The position numbers and the translations under genes were made by a program. The notes under the pieces were generated by a model. It did no database searches and was not told the origin of the DNA. It saw only the letters and a program-made list of their open reading frames with translations. A stretch of DNA of 64,000 nt from contig LNAC01000275.1 in the NCBI GenBank assembly GCA_002007465.1, positions 2,249,353-2,313,352 on the forward strand. The letters run 5' to 3'. This DNA comes from Ailurus styani. Lineage: Eukaryota; Chordata; Mammalia; Carnivora; Ailuridae. This document shows, piece after piece, positions 34,405-44,851 of this stretch. Within the stretch, counting starts at the first letter, position 1, and each line of letters starts with the position of its first letter.

Positions 34405-37400
34405 GTTACCTGTCTCATTCTGGGACACTGAGCTCAAATGGCAGGAATGGCTGGATGCAGGGCTCAGCGGAGGGAGAGATTTTCCAGTGGGATTGATGAA
34501 ATGTCGGAGAATGGGAATGGCTTGGGGGGGTCCAGAAGTGAGAAGAGGCTCTCTTGAAGGGAAGTAGCCTGCTTCCCCACTCATCAGCCTGGCGAGGTGA
34601 CCAAGACCGTGCTCCTGGAGGTTAGCGATGAAGACACTGCCCAATTGGGTTCTTGCCCCGCAGGGTGCGCCTGGTGATCGAGGGCTTAGAGCGCAGAGCC
34701 AGGCTGCTGCTCTCCTCTGGTCTTGAAGGCCCAAACCTTTGGGTGACCCTGAAAGCTGAGCCCCAGGCCATGTCTGACTTGCCCTGACTTCCCCCGGGGC
34801 ACACAGAGTCCCCTCCCAGCAGCCGATGCTGGGCCTTCACCTCTTCAGCACATCCCTGAGCGTTTCTGCAGAACTTCCTGTTGGCTTGCAGCTGCACAGT
34901 CGCACCGGTCCCACCCGGGGTCATCTGGCGAGGCCCTGAGCAAGAGGTGGGGGTCAGCTGTACCCTCCCCGCCGCTCCTCTGGGTTCTGTCCACCCACAC
35001 AACCAGATCCTCTGGGACCACTCCCATTGCACCCCGAGGCTGGTGGAGCTGAAGCCCTGTATCCAAGTTCAGCTCACAAGAAGGTCAAGGTGACCCAAAA
35101 GGGCTTATGGCCAAGATCCTTAACATTTTTTTTTTTTTTTGACTTTCCACAAAGGCCAAGTAAGTGATGACTTCAGGACATGGCGTTCCAGAAACAACTG
35201 GAGAGAGGAACATAAGTCCCCCTTGGTTGAGGCGATGTAGCAAAAGCACTTAGAGGGTGAGATCTTTGAGTGTCACGTGTCAGAAGACCCCTGTGCTGGT
35301 TAACTTCAGTGGGTCTGCCTGGTGGGTGCTGAGCTCACAAGGAGCTGCCAACAGGGAGACAGAATGAATGTTCCTGGAGGGCAGGGACTAAATCAACACT
35401 ACTGTTGGAAAATCTCCAGCATGTGGGCCTGGAAAATGTTCTTGCAGCAAAACAAGAGTTTTCCGGGCGGCTGCTAGTCCTTCCACAACCTGACTGAAGT
35501 CACCAGGCAAGGACCTGGCTGCTCTCACTAGCCCGAGGCTGTTCGCCAATTAGTTAGATTGTTTCAATGCTGAAAGAATTATTGAAATACAACATTGTAA
35601 TTGAACACTCTGTCTGGGGAGAGCACTGTCTTGCAAAAGATGGACAGACAGGCTTTTGAAGCCAAGGGTCGGGGAGCCCTGAGGAACTTGGTCTGGGCTC
35701 TCTCTCCAGTGACTTTGTGACAACAAATAAAACCAAGAAGTTTCCCTCAAAGTTTTGTTAGCTACCACTCCTGATGTTCTGAGAGGCTGGCCCTTGGGTT
35801 CTATATCACCTGCGTTCCCTGCCCTGATGGCTACCAGTTGAGTTTGGCCAGGAGAGAGAAATGTTGGGGGTTTTCCACTGTGCTCCAGCTCCCGCAGGAG
35901 CTGCAGCCTTCCCCACCCCTTCCCCAGAGATCCATCTGCTTCCCCATTTTCCTTCACCAGACACATAGTTTGGGCTCTCCTGGGGCTCCTGTGATACTGT
36001 TTGTTTCTTCTGCTCCTTCAGAGCCACCACTGCTAGGCTTGAGGGGTCTTTCCTCTCTGAGCAGTGTCTTTAGGAAAGGCTCTCCTTCTTCGAGCCCTCC
36101 ACAGGGTCTGCTTTCCTGTGGGACCCTGACAGACACAGGCTGACCTTCCAAGCATATTTCACACTGTCCGCCTTATTGCTTTTCTTGTTGATCCTGACTC
36201 TTGACTTCTCCCTGTGAGAGCAATAAGGTGGAGCAGTGGGCAGGTGCAAGGGGGTGAGCTGTGTGAGGAGGCATTGGAAGGCTCTGGCTCGCAGTGGCAG
36301 CAGGGAGTGGCAGGGCTGGGCACTTGGGCAGGGGTGAAAAGTAGGGAAAGGAGCCTGGAGAGGAATGCAGGGACGTGAGACCCAGCAAGCAGCCCCCAGT
36401 GGACACTAGCTTCAAGGTCTGCCTGAGCGGGTAGGGATAGAAGGGCTCCATGGGACCCCTAACTGGGTCCCTGATGGATGGTGCTTTGTTCCCCTCCTTT
36501 CTGAGCAAAGTCCTGCACTGTCCTTCCTCATGAGCATTGGTTTCTCTTCAACATCTGGCACCCAAACGCCAGCTTACTGTATCCTCAGAACCCAAGAAAT
36601 CCTATTTCTTTCCTGAGCAGCAAAAGCTTGACATGTTGCAAGGATCTCTCAGGCTTTCTTTACGTGGAGGCAGAGGAACTCCCAGAGGGCTTGTGCCAGT
36701 CATTTCAGATTAGGGATGGCAGGGCTTTGTGCACACCCAGAGGGTTAGAAAAAAAAAAAACAGACAAAAGAAGGAGATAAAACTGTGGAAGATGAGGGAA
36801 TGGAAACTGGAGGGGAATATGAGGTTGAGGAGTTAGAATTGTCTTTGTGCCTGATGGTAAAATTTTGCTCTGGAGCAGTGTGCGTTCTCTAGGAGACTCC
36901 TAGGAAACAAGTCTTTATTCCGTGACCTTTTATTCTGTGACCCTTTCCTGCAGTCTTTGTCCCCTTCCCAAAGGAAGCAGGTGGCAAAACCATTAGTTGT
37001 TGGGGAGAGGGGGTGAAAACATCATGCCCAACCTCGTGCTCCTCTCATTGCCTCTTATCCTTTCCTGGTCGCTTCCCCTTTCAGGATTCCAAGTGGGTGG
37101 CTTGGTTTAAATAGGAGTCTCTGTTCCATCCTGAGCCACCCTCATACTGCGTCTGAGGTGACAGGAGGCACTCTATTAAGCAAAATATCCCCCAAGTGAG
37201 TGGATGCTGAGAAGAGGTGTCAGACCCCTGGATCCCTGGCCAAAGGTAGAGCAAGGTAGAGTTTACGGCTAAGACGACCTACCTACCTGAGCTTCATTTA
37301 TGACATCAGACTCGCATGAGCCGGATCGCCCAGGCAATATCCCCAGGACCTAACAGCCTGCTAATCCTGCTTATACATAATCAGGTAAATCAGGGACCTG

Positions 37401-37410
37401 ACTTTTAGTT
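34405..37410. other. Intergenic DNA, no gene seen
   Basis: A moderately GC-rich stretch downstream of TNP1. Minus-strand frames of 175 codons (34207-34734) and 136 codons (34622-35032) have no recognisable domain, start in MIR or unassigned DNA, and lack clear splice context. A poly-T run sits at about 35128-35141. Confidence 0.45.
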
Positions 37411-37414
37411 TTAG

Positions 37415-37744
37415 TTTAGCCCACGGTTTGGGGCCACTTGTTAGTAACCCCCAAGGGGTTTAGAGTGGTGGCCAGCCTAGTTTAGCCCACGGTTTGGGGC
37501 CACTTGTTAGTAACCCCCAAGGGGTTTAGAGTGGTGGCCAGCCTAGTTTAGCCCACGGTTTGGGGCCACTTGTTAGTAACCCCCAAGGGGTTTAGAGTGG
37601 TGGCCAGCCTAGTTTAGCCCACGGTTTGGGGCCACTTGTTAGTAACCCCCAAGGGGTTTAGAGTGGTGGCCAGCCTAGTTTAGCCCACGGTTTGGGGCCA
37701 CTTGTTAGTAACCCCCAAGGGGTTTAGAGTGGTGGCCAGCCAGT
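37415..37744. repeat. Minisatellite: five 66-bp copies just downstream of TNP1
   Basis: Copies start at 37415, 37481, 37547, 37613 and 37679. The first four are identical over 66 bases as read by eye, and the fifth is identical until its last few bases. Each unit contains a small near-palindrome (AACCCC-CAA-GGGGTT). The right edge passes into a doubled 17-base GGCCAGCCAGTGCTGG-type motif (about 37733-37768). The array ends about 140 bases beyond the TNP1 poly(A) site. Lack of divergence suggests recent expansion; true copy number may differ from the assembly. Confidence 0.97.
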
Positions 37745-37884
37745 GCTGGTGGCCAGCCAGTGCTGGGGCACATGGGGAGACAGTCCAGCACAAACTACTC
37801 TTGATATTTTCCGGCTTCATACCTGTTAATTCTTTCCCAAGTCTACCCAAACCCATTTTCCAGCCAGAAGATCAAAAGGAGACA

Positions 37885-38086
37885 TTTTCAGTTTTCAAAA
37901 TTTTATTGAGATGTTGAGGAGAAACAGCCAACATATACACTCCTCATTTTGTCACGATTGGCATTTTACCCACACGACAGGCTCTTCTCTGGCTGTCATC
38001 CTCTCATTGCTGCCTGGTGCTGTATGAAGTCCACCAGGGCAGAGCTCACGGGTGGCATCACAAGTGGGAGCGGTAATTGCGGTTGG
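37885..38086 (-). other. TNP1: TNP1 exon 2 with 3' UTR
   Basis: Exon 2 carries the last eight whole codons, the TGA at 38060-38058, and a 3' UTR of about 170 bases. The 3' end is placed 15-20 bases past the AATAAA at 37907-37902 and is approximate. T-rich, TGT-containing sequence follows the signal on the minus strand, as expected for a downstream cleavage element. Confidence 0.75.
37902..37907 (-). terminator. TNP1: TNP1 poly(A) signal AATAAA
   Basis: A canonical AATAAA hexamer on the minus strand about 150 bases past the TNP1 stop codon. It defines the 3' end of the transcript. Confidence 0.9.
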
Positions 38087-38421
38087 CTGTAGGAGAAGGA
38101 CATGGTTGCAACAGGGACGCCGGTTAAAACATCCCCATTCTCTTCCTGCCCCAGTAGGAATTGAACTGGAAATGAAATTCTCAGGCTGAGATTCTGGGTC
38201 CAGGAAAATCCAGCTCCCAACAGGGAGGGGCCCTGGGGTGAGTCCCCCACGTCTGACTGCTCGCCTGCTCATCCCTACTCACCATCATCTCCCCGTTTCC
38301 TACTCTTCAGACTTCCCTTCCGGTATTTTCTTTTGCTGCCACCTCTCTTCACTCCCTTGTGAGGAGCTCGGTTCTTGCCCCTCCTCATGCCATGGCTCTT
38401 TAATTTGCGGCTGGTCGACAT
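38058..38421 (-). CDS. TNP1: Spermatid nuclear transition protein 1 (TP1), two exons
   Basis: TP1 is a small basic nuclear protein that replaces histones on DNA in elongating spermatids before protamines take over. Exon 1 coding runs 38421 down to 38283 (46 codons plus one base). The donor GTGAGT begins at 38282 and a 196-bp intron ends in a TACAG acceptor at 38087. Exon 2 runs 38086-38058 and ends in TGA. The joined product has 55 residues, the usual TP1 length. It starts MSTSRKLKSHGMRR and ends NRNYRSHL, with 10 Lys, 11 Arg, no Cys, Tyr at 33 and 51, and the acidic pair Asp45-Asp46 at the splice junction; codon 47 (Ala) is split by the intron. All of this matches mammalian TP1, and both splice sites are canonical. 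The start was chosen at 38421 because the in-frame Met codons upstream fall on or before the TATA-like box. I see no frameshift, so the gene looks intact. It stands alone, as in human 2q35. Confidence 0.97.
38087..38282 (-). other. TNP1: TNP1 intron
   Basis: A single 196-bp phase-1 intron with donor GTGAGT and acceptor CTACAG preceded by a CT-rich run. One short intron near the 3' end of the coding region is the known TNP1 structure. Confidence 0.95.
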
Positions 38422-38452
38422 TGTAAAATTCTGCCAAAATGAGGGACTTTGC
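38283..38452 (-). other. TNP1: TNP1 exon 1 with short 5' UTR
   Basis: Coding starts at 38421. The 5' end near 38452 is inferred from the TATA-like box at 38478-38485, placing the start of transcription about 25-30 bases downstream and giving a leader of about 30 bases. Human and rodent TNP1 also have very short leaders. The exact cap site is not visible in the sequence. Confidence 0.6.
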
Positions 38453-38477
38453 AGGGCCGGGAGGCCAGGAGTCTGGG

Positions 38478-38485
38478 TATTTAAG
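38478..38485 (-). promoter_or_regulatory. TNP1: TNP1 TATA-like box
   Basis: The minus strand reads TTAAATAC, 57 bases upstream of the ATG. It is an imperfect TATA box but correctly placed for the short TNP1 leader. The in-frame ATG at 38496-38494 lies just upstream of this box, so it is unlikely to be in the mRNA. Confidence 0.6.
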
Positions 38486-38505
38486 GCCTTAGCCATTGTG
38501 ACTGT

Positions 38506-38517
38506 GAAGGGGTGTGG
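38506..38517 (-). promoter_or_regulatory. CACCC-type box between CRE and TATA-like box
   Basis: The minus strand reads CCACACCCCTTC. This resembles a KLF/Sp-family CACCC element and sits between the CRE-like site and the TATA-like box. Function is inferred from position only. Confidence 0.35.
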
Positions 38518-38543
38518 CTTAGCAGATGGGTGGGTCTCCACTG

Positions 38544-38551
38544 TGATGTCA
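38544..38551 (-). promoter_or_regulatory. TNP1: CRE-like site of the TNP1 promoter
   Basis: The minus strand reads TGACATCA, one base from the palindromic CRE TGACGTCA, about 60 bases upstream of the TATA-like box. TNP1 and protamine promoters are established targets of the testis activator CREM-tau through CRE-like sites. Position and wording fit that role; binding is inferred. Confidence 0.65.
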
Positions 38552-38914
38552 GCGCCTTTGTTACACTTTGGTCGTATATGAGAAATAAGATGACCCCTTT
38601 AATGTAGCTCAAGGCTACCCTCAATTTTGAGGCCTTTTTTATGTTAAATGAGGATTTCCAGACAGGTGTTATTGAGCAATTTAATTTCAGCTCTGTGCCG
38701 GGCATCTGGGGAGTACAGGATACCATTAGAATAGGTATCTCCTGCCTGTAGGAAATTTAATGGCTTCATTGAGTGTGGGTATGTGCATGTGTGTTTAAAA
38801 CTCTCTTACAGCACTGGGAGATCCCAAATGTATTTCTGTAAGGATGTGACTCTAGAAAACCCAATTCAATATGAGCAAAATAAAAATATTTCTTCTCTTT
38901 CATCTAACTATGAC

Positions 38915-39085
38915 ACTATGGCGTAACTAATTTGGTGGGGCTGTCTTGTGTATTGGAGGATGTTTAGAAGTGTCCCTGGCCTCTACCCATAGATGCCAGT
39001 AGCTGTGACAACGAAAAATGTTTCCAAACATTGACTTGGGGGAGGGGTACAATCACATTTTGTTGAGAACCATTGGTTTCACCAT
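38915..39085 (-). mobile_element. MER20 hAT-Charlie fossil
   Basis: TTGGAGGATGTTTAGAAGTG, TCCCTGGCCTCTACCCATAG, ATGCCAGTAGCTGTGACAAC, AATGTTTCCAAACATTGAC and GTTGAGAACCATTGG are the reverse MER20 consensus in order. It lies about 370 bp upstream of the TNP1 CRE-like site. Confidence 0.9.
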
Positions 39086-39089
39086 TTAA

Positions 39090-39810
39090 AAAAATTCAGT
39101 CATCAAATATTTATTGGTCATCTAGTATATGTTATGCACTTAGGTGCTAGAAAAATAGTTATGGATAAAACCAGACATAGACCTGTTTTCATGGTGGCTT
39201 TCAGCCCCATCAGGGAGAAAGCCATCAGAAATCTTCACAAATCAGTAAATAATCACTTCCCAACAGGGTGAAGGATAATTACATCTTGATATGGTGAAGG
39301 GTGAGGTTGGAGAGAAAAGCAGAGACCAGACTAGGCTCATGTGCATTGGGAAGCGAGGGAAAAATGTTTATGAGGGTGAAGTGACAAGATTATATGGAAG
39401 GTGGACTGATGGGGATTTAGAGTGAATAAAGGGAGATTTTAGTACTAGCAGTAGTGGTTCAGGAGAGAGAATGTTTGATAATGGCTCAGGCATGGGCCAG
39501 AAAGGGTGTTGATCAGATGGCAGAGATGTGGACAGGAGATACGGACTTGGTGATGGATGGACTGGCTTTGGTTGGTGACAGCAGAAGGTGTAGAAGGTGT
39601 GGCTTTTATGTGTAATACAGCTATCTGGATGCTTGTGCCACTCCCTGGGATAAAGTCTAGGCACGGGGACAGGGATCATCATGCATTTTGGTTTAAAACA
39701 TTTCAGGTTTGAGCTGCCTTTGAGATTTCCAAATAGAGACACTGCATGATTTCTGGGTTCATGGGTGTGGAGCTCCAAGTAGAAGCGTGAGCTGGAGATA
39801 TCCACCGTCT
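39090..39810 (-). repeat. Long L2 3' copy
   Basis: TCATCAAATATTTATTGGTC, TAGTTATGGATAAAACCAGAC, GATGGCAGAGATGTGGACAGG, GGTTTGAGCTGCCTTTGAG and GAGCTGGAGATATCC follow the reversed L2 3' region for about 700 bases. The 201-codon minus frame at 39368-39973 lies on this fossil and is not a gene. Confidence 0.75.
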
Positions 39811-40179
39811 CCAACTTCCCCAGCAATGGATTCAATAGCCAACCTTTTCTTCTTCCTCCTTCATACCTTATATTCAGTCCTTCAAAAAACATTTCAGTGG
39901 AACTTGGAATCTTTCTGTCCTTCCTTCTCTCTCCCTTGCCATCATCCTCATTCAAGAACCAAGCACCTTGCATATATCAGGTTCTTAGAAAAAGTTGGCT
40001 GAATAGAAAAGAGAACTATTTCAAGTTCTACTCTCAGCATTTCTGATATCTATAGGTAAAAGGACAAGTCATGTTTTGAAACCCAGATTCCTTGAAAAGC
40101 CATCATAAGTGACATTTTCCATTATCCTGTTTCCAGGTGGGTTCTGTTGGAGATTGATTCCCTCAAAGAGGGAGGACCT

Positions 40180-40350
40180 CCAGAAACAGGCTTGTCTTTT
40201 TGTATCTTGGGACTTTCCTGTACACTCCTGCCTTGTTCCTCCTATAAGCAAGCTCCACGAAAGCAGAAGTTTAAAAATTATGTTTGCCGCTCTATGTTCT
40301 CGAGGCCTGCCACAGAGCAGGAGCCCAATAAGGATTGAATAAATTAAAAA
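40180..40350 (+). repeat. L2 3'-end fragment
   Basis: ATAAGCAAGCTCCACGAAAG, CCTGCCACAGAGCAGGAGCC and CAATAAGGATTGAATAAAT match the forward L2 tail. Confidence 0.6.
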
Positions 40351-40584
40351 AATCCTTCGATTTTTCTGACTATCTAAATCCTCCCCATTTTGTCTCACCT
40401 CTCCAGGGAAGGCTTCTTTGATTTTTCAGATTCTCACTGTTCTTTGTAATTTGTCCAAAGTTCATGGTCCTGAATAGTGTTCTCAAAGTCAACCAAACCT
40501 AAGTGTGTGACACCCTCTTCCATGCCCATACTGCTGTGTAGTATGCATGAGTATGACCTCAAGAGGAGGCTATGTGTCTTGGTT

Positions 40585-40700
40585 CTGGTCCTGACTGTGC
40601 CCTAAGTATCATTTCTCTGGACTTCAGTCCCTTTATTTTGTAAATAAACTGGTTGGGTTAGGTGATCTCTGACATTATCTGACTTGCGCAGTAGGCACTT
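40585..40700 (+). repeat. Probable MIR fossil
   Basis: TGGTCCTGACTGTGCCC, TCTCTGGACTTCAGTCCC and GTTGGGTTAGGTGATCTCTG resemble a MIR in forward order. Confidence 0.5.
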
Positions 40701-40734
40701 TGTAGTTAGTGGTTGTATTTTTTATTTCTACTGC

Positions 40735-40795
40735 ATTTTCCATGGGTACCGACACAGTCCACGGTGGGTGGTCAATAAACATTCATTCATTCTCA
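40735..40795 (+). repeat. L2 tail remnant
   Basis: GTGGGTGGTCAATAAACATT followed by CATTCATTC is the usual L2 3' terminus. Confidence 0.55.
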
Positions 40796-40799
40796 CTCC

Positions 40800-42725
40800 T
40801 TGGGTACTATGAGGATAGACAGTAAGACACAGAATGACTCTGGATACCACATAGGAATATTTCCAGACAGGGAAGCGTCAAAAAGACATTGTCTCCATCA
40901 TAGGCCCTCTTGCTCCTGTGCCTGCTGACAAAAGCATTTGCAGAGGAACTAGCCTCTTTAGTTGGAAAGACATTTTCTGGATGGTCCTGGAGAATGGATC
41001 GTATGTCTCTCCTCACTGCACCAAGTCCATTCCATCCCCAAAGACCCACTCTGCTCAGGGGAAGCTGAGATCACAGGGAATAAGGCAGCCAAACTTGAGG
41101 ACTGATGAACAAACAAAGAAGAGTCCCTTTTTGCCTAGGATTAAGGAATGTGGTTACAGACACCCATGCTGAGAAACTCCAGCAGCAGAGAGCCCAGTGT
41201 GGGGGGAGGCACTTGCAGGCCAGTTGGGGCTGGGGCTGTGGGTGTTTGGGTTGGCTTCTGGCTCAGGCCTCCTGGAGTGAGGACAGAGCAGGGTTGAGCA
41301 TTGGGCACTGCTGCCCATCTCTGTTTCTCTTTCCATTTCTGCCCCAGTGTTGCTTGAGCCAAGGGCAATTTAGATAGAGTACAGTGAGTTCACTCCTGAC
41401 CTTTCATGGACCCAGAGCCAACCTTTTATTTTGAGAACTGTTTGTGAATCCAGTCTGATGGCTGTCTTCTTATCTCTAATTCTGCTCTTTTTCTTTCCTC
41501 TTCTTCTTCTTTTTTGGATGAAGAAATGGAGGCACAGGGTGGTTACATGAGCTCCTTCAAATATTCCAGCATGGGAGTAACAGAGATGCCCAATAAAACA
41601 ATTTCCTCCATACTTTGACTTCCCTGGTGGGTCTTAGTTTTATTTCTGTTGATGCAAGGAAATGGATATTTTCTGATATTACTAAGGGGACATGGAGAGA
41701 GAACTGAAGTCCTTGTGTTTTTAGAGTAGCTGTCAGCTCTCTCTGTCATGGGGCTGGCTGAGTGTTACCTTGCCTGAAAACAGGTGGATAAACAGAATGG
41801 CAGTCTTTATCTCCCAGGATGATGGCCGAAGTTGTGCTGTGGGGAAGAGGTTGGAATCCAGCACTCCCAATGGCCCCTCTTTTAGGTTAGGAAGGGGAAG
41901 AGGCTTTGGGCATCACTGTGTTGGAAGTCAGATCTCTAGTGAGGTCCCATCTCACCTCTCCAATTCAAACTCACTGCATTAATTTTCCTGATTAGTCCAA
42001 TAGATGTCTTCCCAGGGCTGGATCTCCCCAGCAGGCCAAGAATTGGGGCTTATTAAGAAGGAAAACAGAAAAGTTGCTGACAGTCCTTACACATGTGATG
42101 ACTCTGTCTGAATCCTTCTCTAAAACCTAAGTCTCTCCAGATGTTGACCTCAGCTGGGAAGTGGGGACCTTCTACCCTGTTCACATGTATGTTCTGTCTT
42201 CTTTGCTTTTGCTCTTGCTGCCGCCGCTGCTGTTTGGGCAGGTGAAGGGGGCTCAGGGGCAGGGTATGGGATGAGAAAGCTGCTGAGAGAGGGGTCTCAC
42301 CAGGGGCAGAGGTCTCTGAGCTCAGGACTCATCTGATGTCTCCAGTAGGGAATAAAGAGAAACCAGAGCCCAAAGCCAAGGAAGGAGGGAACTCAACTCC
42401 ATTTGCCTCTTTCCATCCAGTTCTGGGAAACAAGGAAGGACCTTGGTTCTGAGGATGTCTGGGTTCTGCCGGAAGATTTGTTGAGATTCTTTCCCATTTG
42501 CCCTCCAGGCTCCTTTCCCATACTTGTTGACTGCTTTCCTAAACTGTTTTTCCATAAACAATTTCTGTGTTCCAGGAAGAGAGAGTTTGGGTTGCTAAAA
42601 GGTGGGAGACACATCACAAGACCAGTGGCCCTGGGAGGTTCCTCAGTAGTCACCTGGACCCCCTCCTTTTGGAGGCCAAGAGGCTTGTCCAAGGGCTGAA
42701 CGCTTGCAGTGCAAGAGACATGGCT
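40800..42725. other. Intergenic DNA, no gene seen
   Basis: No exon or repeat assigned. A small GC-rich trinucleotide patch (GCCGCCGCTGCTG) occurs at about 42220. Confidence 0.45.
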
Positions 42726-42747
42726 CGACCCAGAATTGGTGATTCCT

Positions 42748-42960
42748 TTTCTTTCTTTTTTTTTTTTTTTAAATTTTATTTATTTATTTGACACAGAGAG
42801 AGAGATCAGATCACAAGTCAGCAGAGAGGCAGGCAGAGAGAGAGGAGGAAGCAGGCTCCCCGCTGAGCAGAGAGCCCGATGCGGGCCTCGATCCCAGGAC
42901 CCTGAGATCATGACCTGAGTCGAAAGCAGAGGCTTTAACCCACTGAGCCACCAAGGCGCC
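42748..42960 (-). mobile_element. Young CanSINE with 17-base target duplication
   Basis: Minus-strand copy with T-rich head, AGCAGAGAGGCAGGCAGAG, GAGAGCCCGATGCGGGCCTC, GATCCCAGGACCCTGAGATC and CTTTAACCCACTGAGCCACC. Flanks CAGAATTGGTGATTCCT (42731-42747) and CAGAACTGGTGATTCCT (42961-42977) differ at one base. Confidence 0.97.
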
Positions 42961-43317
42961 CAGAACTGGTGATTCCTATGACAGAGACTGCCCACTCCTC
43001 CTTACTGCTTTCACTCTCCATCTTTTGCCTTCTCTCTCTTACATATGCTGCTAGGATCACAGTGAAGGAATCTAATACTGAAGGAAGACAGAGTACTGGG
43101 AGGCGAGCATAGTGAGTTCTTAGAGGTAGGGTGTGAATTTGGAGGTCTTCTGCACAAATTTGAAATTCTAACTTGGAGAGAATTCAAAGTTTTATTTTTG
43201 TTGTTATTTCTGGACTTTTTGGACTTATAAAAAGTTATTTGAATATGTCCATTCCTTTTGTAACTACTAATAACAAGATGACATGATGTAATAGTACACA
43301 AAGCAAGTCCAAATTTT

Positions 43318-43375
43318 ACTTCTGGATTTACTTTACAATTTACTTGTAATTTACTTGTAATTTACTTTACAATTG
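43318..43375. repeat. Short AT-rich tandem repeat
   Basis: ACAATTTACTTGTAATTTAC-type 11-base units repeat several times with internal symmetry (CTTTACAATT at both ends). Confidence 0.7.
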
Positions 43376-43674
43376 GAAGCTTCTGAACCTTCCAAATAAA
43401 GTTTCCACATTAACTACCCCCCTCACCCCACTGACCATATGACCCCGTCTATACCATAGTGAAGAAGAAGCTGTCCCTTGCTGGAATGCACTGGGGATAT
43501 AGTTCCCTGCAGCCATAAGGCAAAAACAGGGCTGTGGCCTCAGAATAGAAAGGGGGTGTTATTGTATGAAAATATCACACATATTCAATCATTTGGTTTC
43601 ATGTGGTGTTTAGGAACAAATGTGTTTTATCCATCTACTGACTGGAGTAAGGAACTTTGAGTTGGTGGTGTTGC

Positions 43675-43815
43675 TAGAGAACAGTTTCATAATAAATAGG
43701 TCAGAGGATGAAGGGTAACTTGGTCAAAGTCACAAATTATAGGCAAACTTAGATCTCAAGCACAGATCTCCCCATCTCTAGGCCAGGTTTCTTGCCACTC
43801 TGCCATGAGGCACTA
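43675..43815 (-). repeat. MIR SINE fossil
   Basis: GGGTAACTTGGTCAAAGTCAC and GGCCAGGTTTCTTGCCACTC follow the MIR core in reverse. Confidence 0.6.
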
Positions 43816-44666
43816 CAGTTGAGATTTATGGCTTTTTCCCCTTTCTTTCTTTCTGTGCTCTTTCTCTGTTTTCTCCTTCACTCATGTTCTGGTAGCCACA
43901 TGCCAGGAGACTTTGCCCTCTTGAAATCATCCCACCCACCAACCACCATCATGTCACTGAGTTTGAGGACACCTGCCCTGTGAAAGGGAAAACAGTTGTC
44001 ACCAAAAATGGCCAAGGATCATAGTAATAGACTGTTGCCACAGTCAAGGGTCAATGCCTTTATACTTGATTGCAAGGCATTGTGACCAATATGTTGGTCG
44101 GGTATATTGGCCAGAGGAGACTCTCGGTATTTCTGGATTATTTTTAATATAAATGCCCTTATAACTCTACTGACTAAAGTTAGGTCAAGAGAGAATATCA
44201 CAATCCAGTGATATCTCTTTGGCCTGTTACGAAGAAACTCCACTTCCTACTCTTAGTGGTGAGCAATAAGGGTGAAGGAGAGAAGAAATGTTGGAAGAAA
44301 AATTTTACTTTGCCTTTCAAGGATCTTGAAAATTAGAACTGACAGAGAAAGCGTGTCTGACAGAATTGTTGCCTATTTGGTTTCTGCATTGTTATTTTGG
44401 GCAGAATTCTCATATTTTGAAAAGTAGATTTAGCTCTATTTATAATAAAGAAGGGGAACAAAGTAACTCTTTCACAAATCCTGGAATTCTGTGGTCCAAA
44501 ACACAAAGATTGGGTGACGCTTTGCCCTTCACACACCCTATGCTGGGGCAGCAGGGATGACTGCCTAGTGAAATCTTTCAAACAAAGCCTTTGCTTTCAA
44601 TAATGGCCCCCTTCTCCCCGATGCCCCTCTACCAAAAGACACAGATTCTTGGAGTGTTGGCAGTGA

Positions 44667-44851
44667 TCAGATTTTATTGATCAAGAAATTCTCAATGATG
44701 GGCAGCTTCATTTTTGTTCTGGGAGGAAATGTGGAGGGTAGTGCCGTAGAGGTGCTCTGGAGTTCTGGTAAGTACTGGTAATCACCATGTGGAAATATTT
44801 GTATCCCCTCTAGAGCATTGTCCTGCAATAATACTGGGCAGTTTTTCCACA
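44667..44851 (-). other. Candidate 3' terminal exon of an unidentified transcript
   Basis: On the minus strand a pyrimidine-rich run ends in CTTACAG (AG at 44853-44852). An open frame of about 60 codons follows and closes with TGA at 44669-44667. AATAAA (44678-44673) overlaps the last codons, and a TGTGTCTTTTGG-like GT-rich element lies about 25 bases further on. The predicted C-terminus reads KMKLPIIENFLINKI, and I do not recognise the protein. A possible upstream donor, GTAAGC at about 45013 (minus), would give an intron of about 160 bp. It would create an ATG across the junction with no coding sequence upstream in frame. It may be a lncRNA end, a small testis transcript or chance. Confidence 0.25.

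Noticed and set aside
34207..35032. 175- and 136-codon minus frames near TNP1
   Set aside because: They begin or end in MIR-derived DNA and show no domain; GC richness explains the length.
37415..37744. CRISPR-like or regulatory array
   Set aside because: The whole unit repeats without unique spacers, and the host is a mammal; it is a minisatellite.
38422..38541. Extended N-terminus of TNP1 from in-frame upstream Met codons (starting near 38541 or 38496)
   Set aside because: This frame runs over the CACCC box and TATA-like box, so it is not in the expected mRNA. TP1 is known as a 55-residue protein starting MSTSRKLK.
39368..39973. 201-codon minus-strand frame
   Set aside because: It lies mostly on a worn L2 copy. 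No known domain or splice context.
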